Positions 24,563-32,141 are shown, counted from the stretch's first letter. The stretch is 52,773 nucleotides of DNA from RGIG4608 sp051867875 (GCA_051867875.1 JBJDZG010000022.1:1-52773), one strand, 5' to 3'. Program-made: numbers and translations. Notes: generated by a model not told the origin, from the sequence alone.

Positions 24563-24597
24563 AAAAACGGATACCTGAGGGTGTCCGTTTTTAGTTT
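24563..24597 (+). terminator. Terminator of the small lipoprotein gene
   Basis: TAAAAACGGATACC and GGTGTCCGTTTTTA pair with one G-U and end in a T run. From 24598 to 24765 no gene is seen; a small GATTTGC/GCAAATC palindrome lies near 24610. Confidence 0.75.
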
Positions 24598-24765
24598 GTA
24601 ACGTGATGCAGATTTGCTTCGCAAATCAGTGATGTTACGCCTTGTGGCGATCTTATTATGGGGCTATATTACAGAAAACAGTCGGCAAATGAGATTTTGC
24701 AGGAGAGCCAAAGCTCTCTTAAAAATCTGAATTTAATTGCATCGAATATATGATTGAACAGCGAT

Positions 24766-25665
24766 TTATTTCTCTCGGTTCCTTATGATATCCGAAACAT
24801 CATGTAAAGATATGAACGCAGTTTCATCAATTTCATGGACTATCTGTTTTAATTTGTTTATTTGGAAATGATTTATAATGAAGTAGACAATCTTTTTTTC
24901 TTTTTTTGAATACCCGCCAATCGCATTTACGATGGTTCCGGTTGTTTCAAACTTATCGGATAAGGCATCTACAATCTCGTCTGCTTTTGTCGTAACGATC
25001 ATGGCACACTTTGACCTATCAAAGCCTTCTACAATGAAATCCACTGTACGGGACCCGATAAAGTATGTAACAATCGAATACAAAGGAAGAATCCAGCTTT
25101 GAATAACTACTCCGCAAACGATGTAAAGAAATGTGTTAAAAATCAAAACAAAAGTGCCGATTGATATATTCAACTTTTTTGCAAAGACAACTGACAGTAC
25201 GTCAATTCCGTCAATAGCACCTCCGAATCGAATTGTCATTCCGCTTCCGATTCCGGATATCAAACCGCCGAAGATTGCGCAGAGCAACAAATCCGAACCG
25301 GCTAACGGGGAGATAAATGAAACGTCAATAGGCAGAACATTCATAATCATGAAAGACATGAACGAATATACACCTACCGTATAAATCGAGCGGATTGTAA
25401 AAGAGAGTCCCTGTCGTTTCAAGCCAAAAATAAAGATCGGAATATTTAACGCAAGAAGAAACGTTGAAAGCGTCATATATTCCGGAGTAATCTGGTCTAA
25501 AAGCATTGACAGACCTGATATTCCGCTGTCATACAGCTTAACCGGAAACAAAAAGATAGTAACGCCGAATGCGTTGATTGTACCGGCTATTGTAAGCACG
25601 AGGAAAGTGATTAAGCTTAGTTTGTTCAATTTTCTCCTCGAAGATTTTGAATTTGATTTTTTCAT
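24766..25665 (-). CDS. YitT family membrane protein (DUF161-DUF2179)
   Basis: This 299-residue protein has a basic N-terminus (KSNSKSSRRKLNK) and five or six membrane helices. The family's GAIDGIDVLSVVFAKK and GTFVLIFN segments lie near residues 150-175, followed by a cytosolic DUF2179 domain (CAMIVTTKADEIVDALSDKF ... TGTIVNAIGGYSKKEKKIVYFII). The role of YitT proteins is not established; some annotations suggest membrane-bound regulation or transport. GGGAGGG precedes the start and a promoter lies at 25766. It is the last chromosomal-type gene before the repeat and gap region. Confidence 0.88.
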   Translation of the reverse strand: MKKSNSKSSRRKLNKLSLITFLVLTIAGTINAFGVTIFLFPVKLYDSGISGLSMLLDQITPEYMTLSTFLLALNIPIFIFGLKRQGLSFTIRSIYTVGVYSFMSFMIMNVLPIDVSFISPLAGSDLLLCAIFGGLISGIGSGMTIRFGGAIDGIDVLSVVFAKKLNISIGTFVLIFNTFLYIVCGVVIQSWILPLYSIVTYFIGSRTVDFIVEGFDRSKCAMIVTTKADEIVDALSDKFETTGTIVNAIGGYSKKEKKIVYFIINHFQINKLKQIVHEIDETAFISLHDVSDIIRNREK

Positions 25666-25765
25666 TTTACCCTCCCAAAGGTTTTGATTTCGGATTTATT
25701 TGGAGTATTCTTTTGATGTAGTAATAGACTTTACGGGCAAAAATCTTACCGCCTTTATGTATATA

Positions 25766-25794
25766 ATTATAGCATACTTATAATAAAAAATCAA
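25766..25794 (-). promoter_or_regulatory. Promoter of the yitT-like gene
   Basis: On the minus strand TTGATT (25789-25794), 17-bp spacer, TATAAT (25766-25771). Confidence 0.72.
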
Positions 25795-25848
25795 CTGTAA
25801 ATCAGCAAGTAAAGCTAACGGTATAATTCCGTTTGCGCGTAGCGCAAT

Positions 25849-25922
25849 CATTACCGCTCCGATTCGAATCCCATCACCCTGCGCACAAAATAAATAAAAA
25901 AACGGATACCGCGAGGTATCCG
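25849..25922. repeat. Junction repeat, copy 0 (partial)
   Basis: This copy shares TTACCGCTCC, TTCGAATC, CATCACCCTGCGCA and the ACGGATACC-GCGA-GGTATCCG hairpin with the copies at 26253 and 26464. It diverges immediately after the hairpin. The following stretch up to 26128 has no gene; it contains further mini-palindromes (AAGGCGCGTAGCCTT, CCCTCCGCAGAGGG). Confidence 0.75.
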
Positions 25923-26128
25923 GTCAGACTGCTTACAAAGGTATTTGCACATGCAAAATAACGAAAGTTTTCGCCCGCCTTTTTCAAAAGGCGGCGCACA
26001 TCCAAGGCGCGTAGCCTTGGTCGCCCTCCGCAGAGGGCGAAAACCCCTTCGGCATTTCTTTTTGCTAAGCTTTTTCTTTGTGCCCCCGGTTCCAAAGAAA
26101 AAGCGGAATTTGATTTTGTGTAATTTCA

Positions 26129-26355
26129 CCTCGGTCAGTCGCGGTTCTGACANNNNNNNNNNNNNNNNNNNNNNNNNNNNNNNNNNNNNNNNNNNNNNNN
26201 NNNNNNNNNNNNNNNNNNNNNNNNNNNNNNNNNNNNNNNNNNNNNNNNNNNNGTCCACCGGACTGTCATTCATTACCGCTCCGCTTCGAATCCTATCACC
26301 CTGCGCACAAAATAAATAAAAAAACGGATACCGCGAGGGTATCCGTTTTTTATTT
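26129..26355. repeat. Junction repeat, copy 1, interrupted by the N gap
   Basis: The left part (26129-26152) and right part (26253-26355) together equal copy 2 at 26428-26554. Relative to copy 2, no base is missing at the gap: the left flank ends in CTGACA and the right flank starts GTCCACC, which are adjacent in copy 2. Confidence 0.8.
26153..26252. other. Assembly gap of 100 N
   Basis: Exactly 100 undetermined bases; a scaffolding placeholder inside a repeat. The physical link between the two halves of the window rests on this join. Confidence 0.97.
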
Positions 26356-26375
26356 GGCTGGGGCGCTAGGATTCG
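26355..26375 (-). other. tRNA 3'-end remnant (tRNA-Gln-like)
   Basis: On the minus strand this reads CGAATCCTAG then CGCCCCA-G-CCA: the distal T-loop, a CCTAG T-stem half, an acceptor 3' strand, discriminator G and CCA. TGGGGCG would be the matching acceptor 5' strand, a form typical of tRNA-Gln. The rest of the tRNA is absent. A hairpin terminator (CGGATACC/GGTATCCG) follows, as it would after a real tRNA. I infer a fragment left by integration or repeat spread. Confidence 0.5.
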
Positions 26376-26427
26376 GTCTCGGCTCGACGACGCAAAGCCG
26401 AGGATTTGAATTCGGCTTTGCTACTCG

Positions 26428-26554
26428 CCTCGGTCAGTCGCGGTTCTGACAGTCCACCGGACTGTCATTCATTACCGCTCCGCTTCGAATCCTATCACCC
26501 TGCGCATAAAATAAATAAAAAACGGATACCGCGAGGGTATCCGTTTTTTATTTG
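26428..26554. repeat. Junction repeat, copy 2 (intact)
   Basis: This intact unit is about 127 bp. It contains TCAGTCGCGGTTCTGACA, the palindrome GACAGTCCACCGGACTGTC, the TTACCGCTCC...CCTGCGCA block, and the ACGGATACC/GGGTATCCGT hairpin with flanking A and T runs. The distance to copy 1 is about 200 bp once the N run is removed. Confidence 0.8.
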
Positions 26555-26563
26555 TGTTTGGCG

Positions 26564-26706
26564 ACCGAAATAGATGACATGCCAAAAACGTAGATTTTAT
26601 AAGGGTTTTAAGGCTTTTTTGAGATTATTTGAGCCTAATTTTCAAAGTTTTTTGTGCTATGACTTAATTGCGGCAAATTTTGCTCGCAACCGAAATAGAT
26701 GACATG
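26564..26706. repeat. 18-bp direct repeat, possible IS end
   Basis: ACCGAAATAGATGACATG occurs at 26564-26581 and 26689-26706, 125 bp apart. Both are preceded by a CG-rich base pair. Read on the minus strand, CATGTCATCTATTTCGGT resembles the multiple terminal repeats of IS21-type elements, but no transposase gene is present. This could be a solo IS end or a protein-binding array. No gene lies between 26555 and 26815; a GATGTGG/CCACATC hairpin is at 26758-26776. Confidence 0.55.
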
Positions 26707-26815
26707 GTTTTTTCGCTTTTTCTTTGCTTACAGCGGTGGAGATTTTGACTCTTAAATGATGTGGAACATCCACATCGTAGGTGGACCCGGGAAGCATCTT
26801 CCAGCCCTGCCGATG

Positions 26816-27334
26816 TTATATCAAATCTTCAATGGCCGAGATATCAAGGATGTGTTCCTTTGCTACCTGATTGAACCTTGCGTTGCTTCTGATCGATGAT
26901 TGTTTGCTTTTCAGCTTGTGGTGGTAGTCCCAATATGTGAGAGCTTCGGTTAGTTCTTGCTGTGCTTTAGGGTTAAGAGTAAAGATGTTCTCGTACTCGA
27001 AGTAAATGCCCACAGGTTGCGGCAGTTCGGAAAACTCCTTTACATACTGCATTGTGGTTTTCGAGTCAATTGTCATGTTACGGCAGGAAGGTATCAGAAT
27101 CAATCCGATATCACCCTTCTTACAATCTTGCATTAAGCGGCATAGTGCCGTCTGAGGATTGCGCTTGCTATAACAGTTATACTCGTCGACGTAGAATTCT
27201 TCTATTTCCAAGTCGGGATTCGCAAACTTTGTCGACTCAAAGAATTGACTTAGCAATTCTTCCTTGGTGGTATACACCCATGATTTCTTGACTGTTGCCA
27301 GCCTTATGTACGCTACTATCTTTCTTTTCTTCAT
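26816..27334 (-). CDS. Catalytically dead serine-recombinase-fold protein
   Basis: This 172-residue protein follows the resolvase/invertase catalytic domain along its whole length: KIVAYIRLAT in place of RVAxYxRVST, FYVDEY in place of YADEG, LMQDCKKGDIGLIL in place of the M-x-DC-x-x-G-K-I-D-x-I-x strand, and PVGIYFEYENIFTL, almost identical to the equivalent stretch of the active recombinase at 33323. The catalytic serine is alanine (residue 13), and the SRFARN arginine motif is scrambled (SCRNMT). There is no DNA-binding recombinase domain. It is the last gene of a minus-strand operon, 13 bp after a phosphatase gene. A regulatory or structural partner role is an inference. Confidence 0.72.
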   Translation of the reverse strand: MKKRKIVAYIRLATVKKSWVYTTKEELLSQFFESTKFANPDLEIEEFYVDEYNCYSKRNPQTALCRLMQDCKKGDIGLILIPSCRNMTIDSKTTMQYVKEFSELPQPVGIYFEYENIFTLNPKAQQELTEALTYWDYHHKLKSKQSSIRSNARFNQVAKEHILDISAIEDLI

Positions 27335-27347
27335 GATAACACCTAAC

Positions 27348-28085
27348 TTATTTTTTATTTTCAGTTTCTTCTGAATAGAATTCAGTCATATCGTCAAGGC
27401 GAAGACATGCAAGTCTTCCTTGGGGTTCTGATACCCTGTAAGTCAAATCCGGAAAACCGCTTCCGCAGTCTATGCCGATTCGCCGTTCACCGTAATTGAT
27501 GCTCAAAGGGTTGGATTCTTGATAGCGGTATGTAGGAGTATGTCCGTGAACCACAACGCAATCCGGCGGCAGTTCTTCATGAGAACGTAGCCGATACCAA
27601 ACCGCATGCTCGGTTTCGTCGTCATATCTACGCAACTCTTTATTGTACATTTCCACGGGAGCACCGTGAACCAATTTGTACTTTATACCGTTTACTTCAA
27701 TCGTAATATTAACTGGGAGCTTACGAAGATAGTCAAATATCTCTCGCCGAAGCTCTTTTTTTATATGCTTCAAGTAAGCGTGAGTCACATCACCGCCGTT
27801 CCGATACCACTGATAAAGATACCGTCGATGCTCGTCTTCTTGATGCCAGTCTTTCTCATCGAAAGGACGGTCGAGTGCATCCAGCATCATGTATTCATGA
27901 TTTCCGAGAATCAGCTGTACATTCGGCATTTTCATTAGTTGTCGAAGAATTCGACCACCATGCGGATGTCGATCTACTACATCACCAAGCACATACAGCG
28001 CATCTTCAGGCTGGAGGTTTATTTGTTTCATTATGGAATCAAACCTGCGCTTGTTTCCGTGTATGTCCGACATCACATAAATCAT
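27348..28085 (-). CDS. PPP-family metallophosphatase (PrpA/ApaH-like)
   Basis: This 245-residue phosphatase shows the full set of PPP motifs: SDIHGN (residues 6-11), GDVVDRHP (about 35), GNHEYM (about 62), VHGAP (about 145) and VHGHTP (about 180). They bind two metal ions. The protein resembles bacterial and phage serine/threonine protein phosphatases and diadenosine-tetraphosphatases; the substrate is not evident. I chose ATG 28085 because AGGAG lies 7 nt upstream and SDIHG directly follows. It is in a minus-strand accessory operon. Confidence 0.85.
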   Translation of the reverse strand: MIYVMSDIHGNKRRFDSIMKQINLQPEDALYVLGDVVDRHPHGGRILRQLMKMPNVQLILGNHEYMMLDALDRPFDEKDWHQEDEHRRYLYQWYRNGGDVTHAYLKHIKKELRREIFDYLRKLPVNITIEVNGIKYKLVHGAPVEMYNKELRRYDDETEHAVWYRLRSHEELPPDCVVVHGHTPTYRYQESNPLSINYGERRIGIDCGSGFPDLTYRVSEPQGRLACLRLDDMTEFYSEETENKK

Positions 28086-28104
28086 AAGCGTTCTCCTGTT
28101 TATT

Positions 28105-28377
28105 TCAAAAACCTTCGTGTATAACTTCTTCTTGTCTGCGATAAAATGCACCGATACCAGTGTCGAATGTTTCAACATAATTGACGAGATTCCAGAACAA
28201 ATCCAAGAAATCCTCGTCCTCGAAGAAATCCATTATCTCATCGAAGACCATGTCGATTCTTTGTTCGTCTGTTATCTTGTTCGAAATGATGAACTCAACA
28301 TCGCGCTGGCATTTTTCGTACATGACATATTTGATTTTTTCGACTCGTTTGATTGCTTCATATAACGCTTTATCCAT
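28105..28377 (-). CDS. Hypothetical acidic protein
   Basis: This 90-residue helical protein has an EYNAM-like amphipathic start (MDKALYEAIKRVEKIKYVMY) and a very acidic centre (DEIMDFFEDEDFLDLFWNL). I chose ATG 28377, which overlaps the stop of the upstream gene by 8 bp and has GAGG before it; the longer frame to 28479 would lie inside that gene. No family is recognised. It sits in an operon of phage-like hypothetical genes. Confidence 0.6.
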   Translation of the reverse strand: MDKALYEAIKRVEKIKYVMYEKCQRDVEFIISNKITDEQRIDMVFDEIMDFFEDEDFLDLFWNLVNYVETFDTGIGAFYRRQEEVIHEGF

Positions 28378-28996
28378 CAGCGAATACCTCGTCATAGATA
28401 GCTTTGAAATCAAACAGGTCTGTCTTTCCGAGCGAATCAATCGCATCCGACATCTTGTTATAGCTTTCTTCGATAACATACAGGAGATTGTTAAAGGTAA
28501 AGTCCTTTTCCTTGTTTCCGGTTATGTCCAAGAGAAAGCCATGCCCCCAGAATCCACCCGACAGCATTTCCCACTCTCCAACTGTGGATTCGTAGCACAG
28601 ATTCTTCATCCAAGCACGAACGCATCGATGGTATTTGCCCTCATACTTGATTATAATCTGATGTATGAGACCGGAATCATATTTCATTTTGTACGGGCAT
28701 CCCCAACAGTTCAGATGATCTTTGATTGTTTCTCCAACTTGCGATTTCATTTCGCTTTTGAAAAGAACGGGTTCGAGCACAGGGATCACCTGATAAGCGA
28801 TGTTGTGGGTGGCTGCGTGATTTCCGCGAAAATAATCCAGTACTGCTTCTTGCGTTTCTATGTATTCTTCCGCTTTATTCATGCGAGCTACTATCGTCTT
28901 GAGTTCTTCTTCTGTTCCGAAATAGACTTTCGAACAGGAGCAGAATCCGGGAGTTGCCGGATCCCACAAATGTAAGGCATAGTATCTGTCTGTCAT
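28370..28996 (-). CDS. Hypothetical protein with CxC and CxxC motifs
   Basis: This 208-residue protein begins MTDRYYALHLWDPATPGFCSC and later has NCWGCPYKM and a YHRCVRAWMKNLCYES stretch, so metal binding is possible. The start at 28996 is set by the ATGA overlap with the upstream gene. It overlaps the next gene by 8 bp. I recognise no family; the composition resembles phage or integrative-element proteins. Confidence 0.65.
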   Translation of the reverse strand: MTDRYYALHLWDPATPGFCSCSKVYFGTEEELKTIVARMNKAEEYIETQEAVLDYFRGNHAATHNIAYQVIPVLEPVLFKSEMKSQVGETIKDHLNCWGCPYKMKYDSGLIHQIIIKYEGKYHRCVRAWMKNLCYESTVGEWEMLSGGFWGHGFLLDITGNKEKDFTFNNLLYVIEESYNKMSDAIDSLGKTDLFDFKAIYDEVFADG

Positions 28997-29442
28997 GATC
29001 TCTCGTTTTCCTCTTTTTGCTGTTGCATCTGCTTCATTCGTTCGATTAGTTCGAGCTTCAACGCAGTCCACTCATCGATATACGGCAGTGACTCGTCCTT
29101 GCTATCTCGTTCAATGTCTTCGATCATGACGTGGATTGTTCTGCTGTCCAAGACCTTCATGTACTTACGGACGAAGTTCATTACTACGCCGGGCATATAC
29201 GTGTATCGGCCGAGAGCGTATCTGACCGCACTATTGATGATACAGCCGAAGTCATCATCAAAGTGGAAGGCCAACCACTTTGCAGGACACAGCACATATT
29301 CTTTTTTGTCATCATCGTGAATCACATAGGCTTTGTTGTTATCGGTTACATCGTCAAGTATTTCATCGAGTTTTTCAGCTAATTCTTGACGTGTAATTCT
29401 TGGCATTGCCTCGACCGGTGTTAGGATGTCCCACTCTCGCAT
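28993..29442 (-). CDS. Protein with Phd/YefM-like N-terminal region
   Basis: This 149-residue protein contains PRITRQELAEKLDEILDDV and KAYVIHDDDKKEYVLCPAKW (about residues 14-60). The pattern is like the DNA-binding N-terminal fold of Phd/YefM antitoxins (T-x-x-x-L-x-x-x-L-D-x-V ... x-V-I-x-x-x-x-K-x-x-x-V-L-x-P). The remaining 90 residues are helical and not typical of an antitoxin, and no RelE/Doc toxin lies beside it, so it may instead be an operon regulator. AAGGAG precedes the ATG at 29442. It overlaps the upstream gene by about 68 bp and the downstream one by 4 bp (ATGA). Confidence 0.6.
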   Translation of the reverse strand: MREWDILTPVEAMPRITRQELAEKLDEILDDVTDNNKAYVIHDDDKKEYVLCPAKWLAFHFDDDFGCIINSAVRYALGRYTYMPGVVMNFVRKYMKVLDSRTIHVMIEDIERDSKDESLPYIDEWTALKLELIERMKQMQQQKEENERS

Positions 29443-29593
29443 ACTTTTTTCTCCTTCTGTTCCTTGTGAGAATCTTTTCTTCCATACGAAGATATTCTCT
29501 CATCGATATTGTTTTGTGTATGAAGAGATATCTGTTAAAGTATCTCAGCCATGTTTCTTCAACAAAGGCTTTTTCTCTTTGCTCTGGCGTCAT
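29375..29593 (-). CDS. Small basic hypothetical protein
   Basis: This 72-residue protein begins MTPEQREKAFVEETWLRYFN and is rich in Arg and Lys (KILTRNRRRKKYAR). The ATG at 29593 overlaps the TAA that ends the frame following the interrupted metallophosphatase (TAATG) and has AAAGGA upstream. Its last 22 codons overlap the next gene in another frame. A small operon protein; function unknown. Confidence 0.55.
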   Translation of the reverse strand: MTPEQREKAFVEETWLRYFNRYLFIHKTISMREYLRMEEKILTRNRRRKKYARVGHPNTGRGNAKNYTSRIS

Positions 29594-29664
29594 TATTTGA
29601 TCCTTTCGACCGTTTCCCACCCGTTGAACAGGAAGTGCATCTTGTCGATTCTTTTATCAATGTG

Positions 29665-30285
29665 TCAGTGACCGCAGAACCAAGCTTTGTAATCAAGCGC
29701 GGCTTCGATTTCTCCAAGCCATTCTTCTGTGCTTTGGTCTACAGTAGATTGATCAATAAACGGAAGAAACATTTCGGTCGGAATGTAGCGAAGCGGACAG
29801 GTGTGCGAGAGGATGATATCTGCCGTCAAGGAGGCTAAATTATCCTTTACACGAGCTTTTACCTCATCACTCGGCTGTTCGTCTTCCCACCAACCATAGC
29901 CTTTAGAAAGGCGGTAAAACTTGTCCACGCTGTATGCACCACCAAGCACCAGATATCTGTACTTTTCGATCTGATAAACCTCGCCATCTTTTGCAAATAG
30001 CAGATTGGGATATTTATCTTCATACCAGACGATACCGCCGTTCCACTCCTTCTCTTTATAAGACGAGAGGTTATGCGGACGCTGCTCGTGGTTGCCGTGA
30101 ATGCACAGCACCGTTCCTTTGATTTCTGCGAGAGTTCTTTTAGTGAGAGAATCTCGCTTGTTTCCATAATAGTTAGCACCGACATCCCCCAGAAGAATGA
30201 GAGTATCTTTTTCTTTGATTCGTTCTTCTGCCAACCTCACCACATTGTGAGGCTGACCATGAATATCACCGGTTAAGTAAACCAT
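29665..30285 (-). CDS. Metallophosphoesterase interrupted by in-frame TGA
   Basis: This 206-residue calcineurin-like phosphoesterase has GDIHGQ (residues 6-11), GDVGANYYG (about 33), CIHGNHEQRP (about 61) and SHTCP (about 160). It stops at ...AWFCGH, inside the last metal-binding motif (GHxH). The frame continues after the TGA for 23 codons starting HIDKRIDKMHFLFNGW, a sequence that looks like the normal end of this family, and ends in TAA at 29593-29595. A TGG-to-TGA change is the simplest explanation. The start is ATG 30285, 7 nt after AAGGAGG, not the TTG at 30291. As it stands one metal ligand is lost unless the stop is read through. Confidence 0.8.
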   Translation of the reverse strand: MVYLTGDIHGQPHNVVRLAEERIKEKDTLILLGDVGANYYGNKRDSLTKRTLAEIKGTVLCIHGNHEQRPHNLSSYKEKEWNGGIVWYEDKYPNLLFAKDGEVYQIEKYRYLVLGGAYSVDKFYRLSKGYGWWEDEQPSDEVKARVKDNLASLTADIILSHTCPLRYIPTEMFLPFIDQSTVDQSTEEWLGEIEAALDYKAWFCGH

Positions 30286-30391
30286 TTTCAACCTCCTTGG
30301 GCAGTTGCTTTCCGTGTTCCGTTTTCTCGTATTCGATAGCTTGTTGTAAGCCTTGTCGAATATCCTCGAATACTGTTGATGTGTGGTTGTC
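30266..30391 (-). other. Antitoxin-like short frame without a start codon
   Basis: Between the 30390-30863 gene and the phosphoesterase, one frame reads STVFEDIRQGLQQAIEYEKT, then EHGKQLPKEVENGL before a stop at 30266. The first part resembles the N-terminus of HigA-type or similar antitoxins (F-x-x-I-x-x-G-L-x-E-A-I-E-Y). No ATG, GTG or TTG begins it; it opens in frame inside the preceding gene's end. It may be a remnant or a short peptide with an unusual start. Confidence 0.3.
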
Positions 30392-30863
30392 AGACGATTC
30401 CTTCTTTATACCATTCGGGATATTTTTCTGCATACCACTTTTCCTTTTCTTTCAGCGCTGTTTCTAATTCGCTTATGTCGTAGTTAGAATATTTCTTTGC
30501 CGCCTCGATAAACCGTAGAATCATATGACCGGAAACTACCAAGTCATATCCTTCGTAATAGCCGTGCTTATCCATTTCAATTACTGGCTCGTCTGCGAAC
30601 GATATGTAGAGGCAATCATCCCTATAAAGATGATTCATGTATCGCGGCTTGTACACCATTTGCTTTACGCCTTTGGTTGAAAGAAAGCCATATCTTTTGT
30701 AAATGATACCATCTACATACCATTCGGGCAAATCTGACTCCGTTATTTTGGTAGCGTACATGCCTTTTGAGTAAAGGCATTCATTCGGCAGTTTTGTGTT
30801 TCTGCCGAAGTAATCAATACCGATCTTTTCGAAGGTGTAATAAGGGGATGTTATTCTTTTCAT
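30390..30863 (-). CDS. Hypothetical protein
   Basis: This 157-residue protein is rich in Tyr and Lys (SPYYTFEKIGIDYFG ... SELETALKEKEKWYAEKYPEWYKE). The middle contains LPEWYVDGIIYKRYGFLSTKG. No family is recognised. ATG 30863 is 2 nt after the upstream stop, so translation is likely coupled; there is no separate ribosome binding site. Confidence 0.6.
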   Translation of the reverse strand: MKRITSPYYTFEKIGIDYFGRNTKLPNECLYSKGMYATKITESDLPEWYVDGIIYKRYGFLSTKGVKQMVYKPRYMNHLYRDDCLYISFADEPVIEMDKHGYYEGYDLVVSGHMILRFIEAAKKYSNYDISELETALKEKEKWYAEKYPEWYKEGIV

Positions 30864-30865
30864 TT

Positions 30866-31510
30866 TCAAAATTGATATATGTAGACTCGAATGTCAGAAT
30901 CTCCTATATCATCCCACACGGTATAGCGGTTTCCGACTCTATTGCTATCAATAAACCAGCTTAACAGATGGCGAATTCGCGCAACTACCGTAGTGTAGAT
31001 GCCATAATTATCATAGGAGTTATTCCATTCGTAGAAGACATATTCTTCCTTTTCTTTATCTGATAATTGTTTGTATTCGTCGATGGTGATCCAGTTATTA
31101 ATATCCTCCATCTCTCCGCTTTCAAAAGCTGCGAGAGTGTGCCGATAAATGTACCCTCTGTATTTATAGGGGCGATCTTTGACAATCCGACGTATAAATC
31201 CACGGTCAAATCGGACAGCAAACATTGATGAGGAATAATACTTGCGGTAGGTGTAATCCTTTGGCCAACCATTCAAATTCTCATCGAGATTGTTGTGGAA
31301 ACAGTTGCGAAGTTCCTGACACATATCTTCCGGGATTCCTCTGATCCAGACATCATCTTCGAGTTCGCAATAGGCATCCCACATTTCAGAACCGCACCAA
31401 TAGACTGGGCGAAGGTCATATTCTCCTTTTGAGTTCATCATCATGGGGTTGAGATTGTACCATTGTCCTTTGTATCTTACTTCTGCATATATGTGATATG
31501 TTCGGCTCAT
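30866..31510 (-). CDS. Hypothetical phage-type protein
   Basis: This 214-residue protein begins MSRTYHIYAEVRYKGQWYNL and contains a YRGYIYRHTLAAFESGE segment and a C-terminal RHLLSWFIDSNRV. Such sequences occur as conserved hypothetical proteins of phages and integrative elements; I cannot assign a role. AAAGGATGGTGAC precedes the ATG. It is the first gene of the minus-strand operon that runs to 26816. Confidence 0.65.
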   Translation of the reverse strand: MSRTYHIYAEVRYKGQWYNLNPMMMNSKGEYDLRPVYWCGSEMWDAYCELEDDVWIRGIPEDMCQELRNCFHNNLDENLNGWPKDYTYRKYYSSSMFAVRFDRGFIRRIVKDRPYKYRGYIYRHTLAAFESGEMEDINNWITIDEYKQLSDKEKEEYVFYEWNNSYDNYGIYTTVVARIRHLLSWFIDSNRVGNRYTVWDDIGDSDIRVYIYQF

Positions 31511-31664
31511 CGTGTCACCATCCTTTCTTTCCTATTTTTAACCGCAGTTGATTATTGGCATACATTATAGCACAACAAATCCGTTTATAGGTGTACTTTT
31601 AGAAAACATACTCACGAAAAGCATTTTCATTATTTTTCTGATCATTCTGAAGAGCTTGTGTTCT

Positions 31665-31682
31665 CATTAACCCTGAGTGATG
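31665..31682. repeat. Left copy of an 18-bp repeat flanking the XRE pair
   Basis: CATTAACCCTGAGTGATG occurs here and at 32632-32649, bracketing the two XRE regulator genes and their operator region. A loose complementary half (GGATTAAGGGT) lies downstream near 31716. Confidence 0.7.
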
Positions 31683-31727
31683 TACACCACTCATAGTCGA
31701 TTGCAAGCCCTTCGGATTAAGGGTATA

Positions 31728-32093
31728 CTATTTTCGGTGGAAGCGTTGAATAAGATACCGATTATCTTTCAGCACCTTCTTGGTGGCTTTCAAGTTTTCA
31801 AACAAGATGCGGCGCTCATACTCGTTGCAATCGGAAATTACTTCTGTAATCTCGTTCGTATAAGCACGGGTGTTGTGTTTCAAACTTTCGGAAAGAAGTG
31901 TGTCCGTAGTCACATCCAAGGTGTTTGCCAAGGCAACAAGTGTATCAAGACTCATGCTCCTTAGTCCACTCTCTATGTAACTCATATAGGTGGGAGAGAT
32001 GTCTATGAGCTCTGAAAGCGTTTGTTGCGAGAGCTTCTTTTTCTTCCGCAATGACTTGATTTTTGTTCCGAGAATTTGGTAGTTGATTTGCAT
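31728..32093 (-). CDS. XRE-family transcriptional regulator
   Basis: This 121-residue protein has a Cro/CI helix-turn-helix at residues about 9-65 (LGTKIKSLRKKKKLSQQTLSELIDISPTYMSYIE, then LANTLDVTTDTLL). The helical C-terminal 50 residues probably dimerise. It is divergent from a second XRE gene at 32226, and the 130 bp between them contain operator-like dyads. AGGAGGCC precedes the ATG. It probably represses its own and the divergent promoter. Confidence 0.85.
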   Translation of the reverse strand: MQINYQILGTKIKSLRKKKKLSQQTLSELIDISPTYMSYIESGLRSMSLDTLVALANTLDVTTDTLLSESLKHNTRAYTNEITEVISDCNEYERRILFENLKATKKVLKDNRYLIQRFHRK

Positions 32094-32141
32094 AATTATA
32101 AGGCCTCCTGAAAATTTTTACCTTATAATTATAAACTATAG

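Noticed and set aside
28181..28975. 264-residue plus-strand frame
   Set aside because: It is opposite to a chain of overlapping minus-strand genes that have ribosome binding sites and ATGA couplings.
28993..29593. Toxin-antitoxin pair from the Phd-like protein and the small basic protein
   Set aside because: The basic protein shows no RelE, Doc or other toxin motif, and the Phd-like protein is too long; kept only as separate hypothetical genes.
29593..29670. Selenocysteine or reassigned TGA in the phosphoesterase
   Set aside because: No SECIS-type hairpin was recognised downstream and many genes in the window end with TGA, so a nonsense change or error is more likely.
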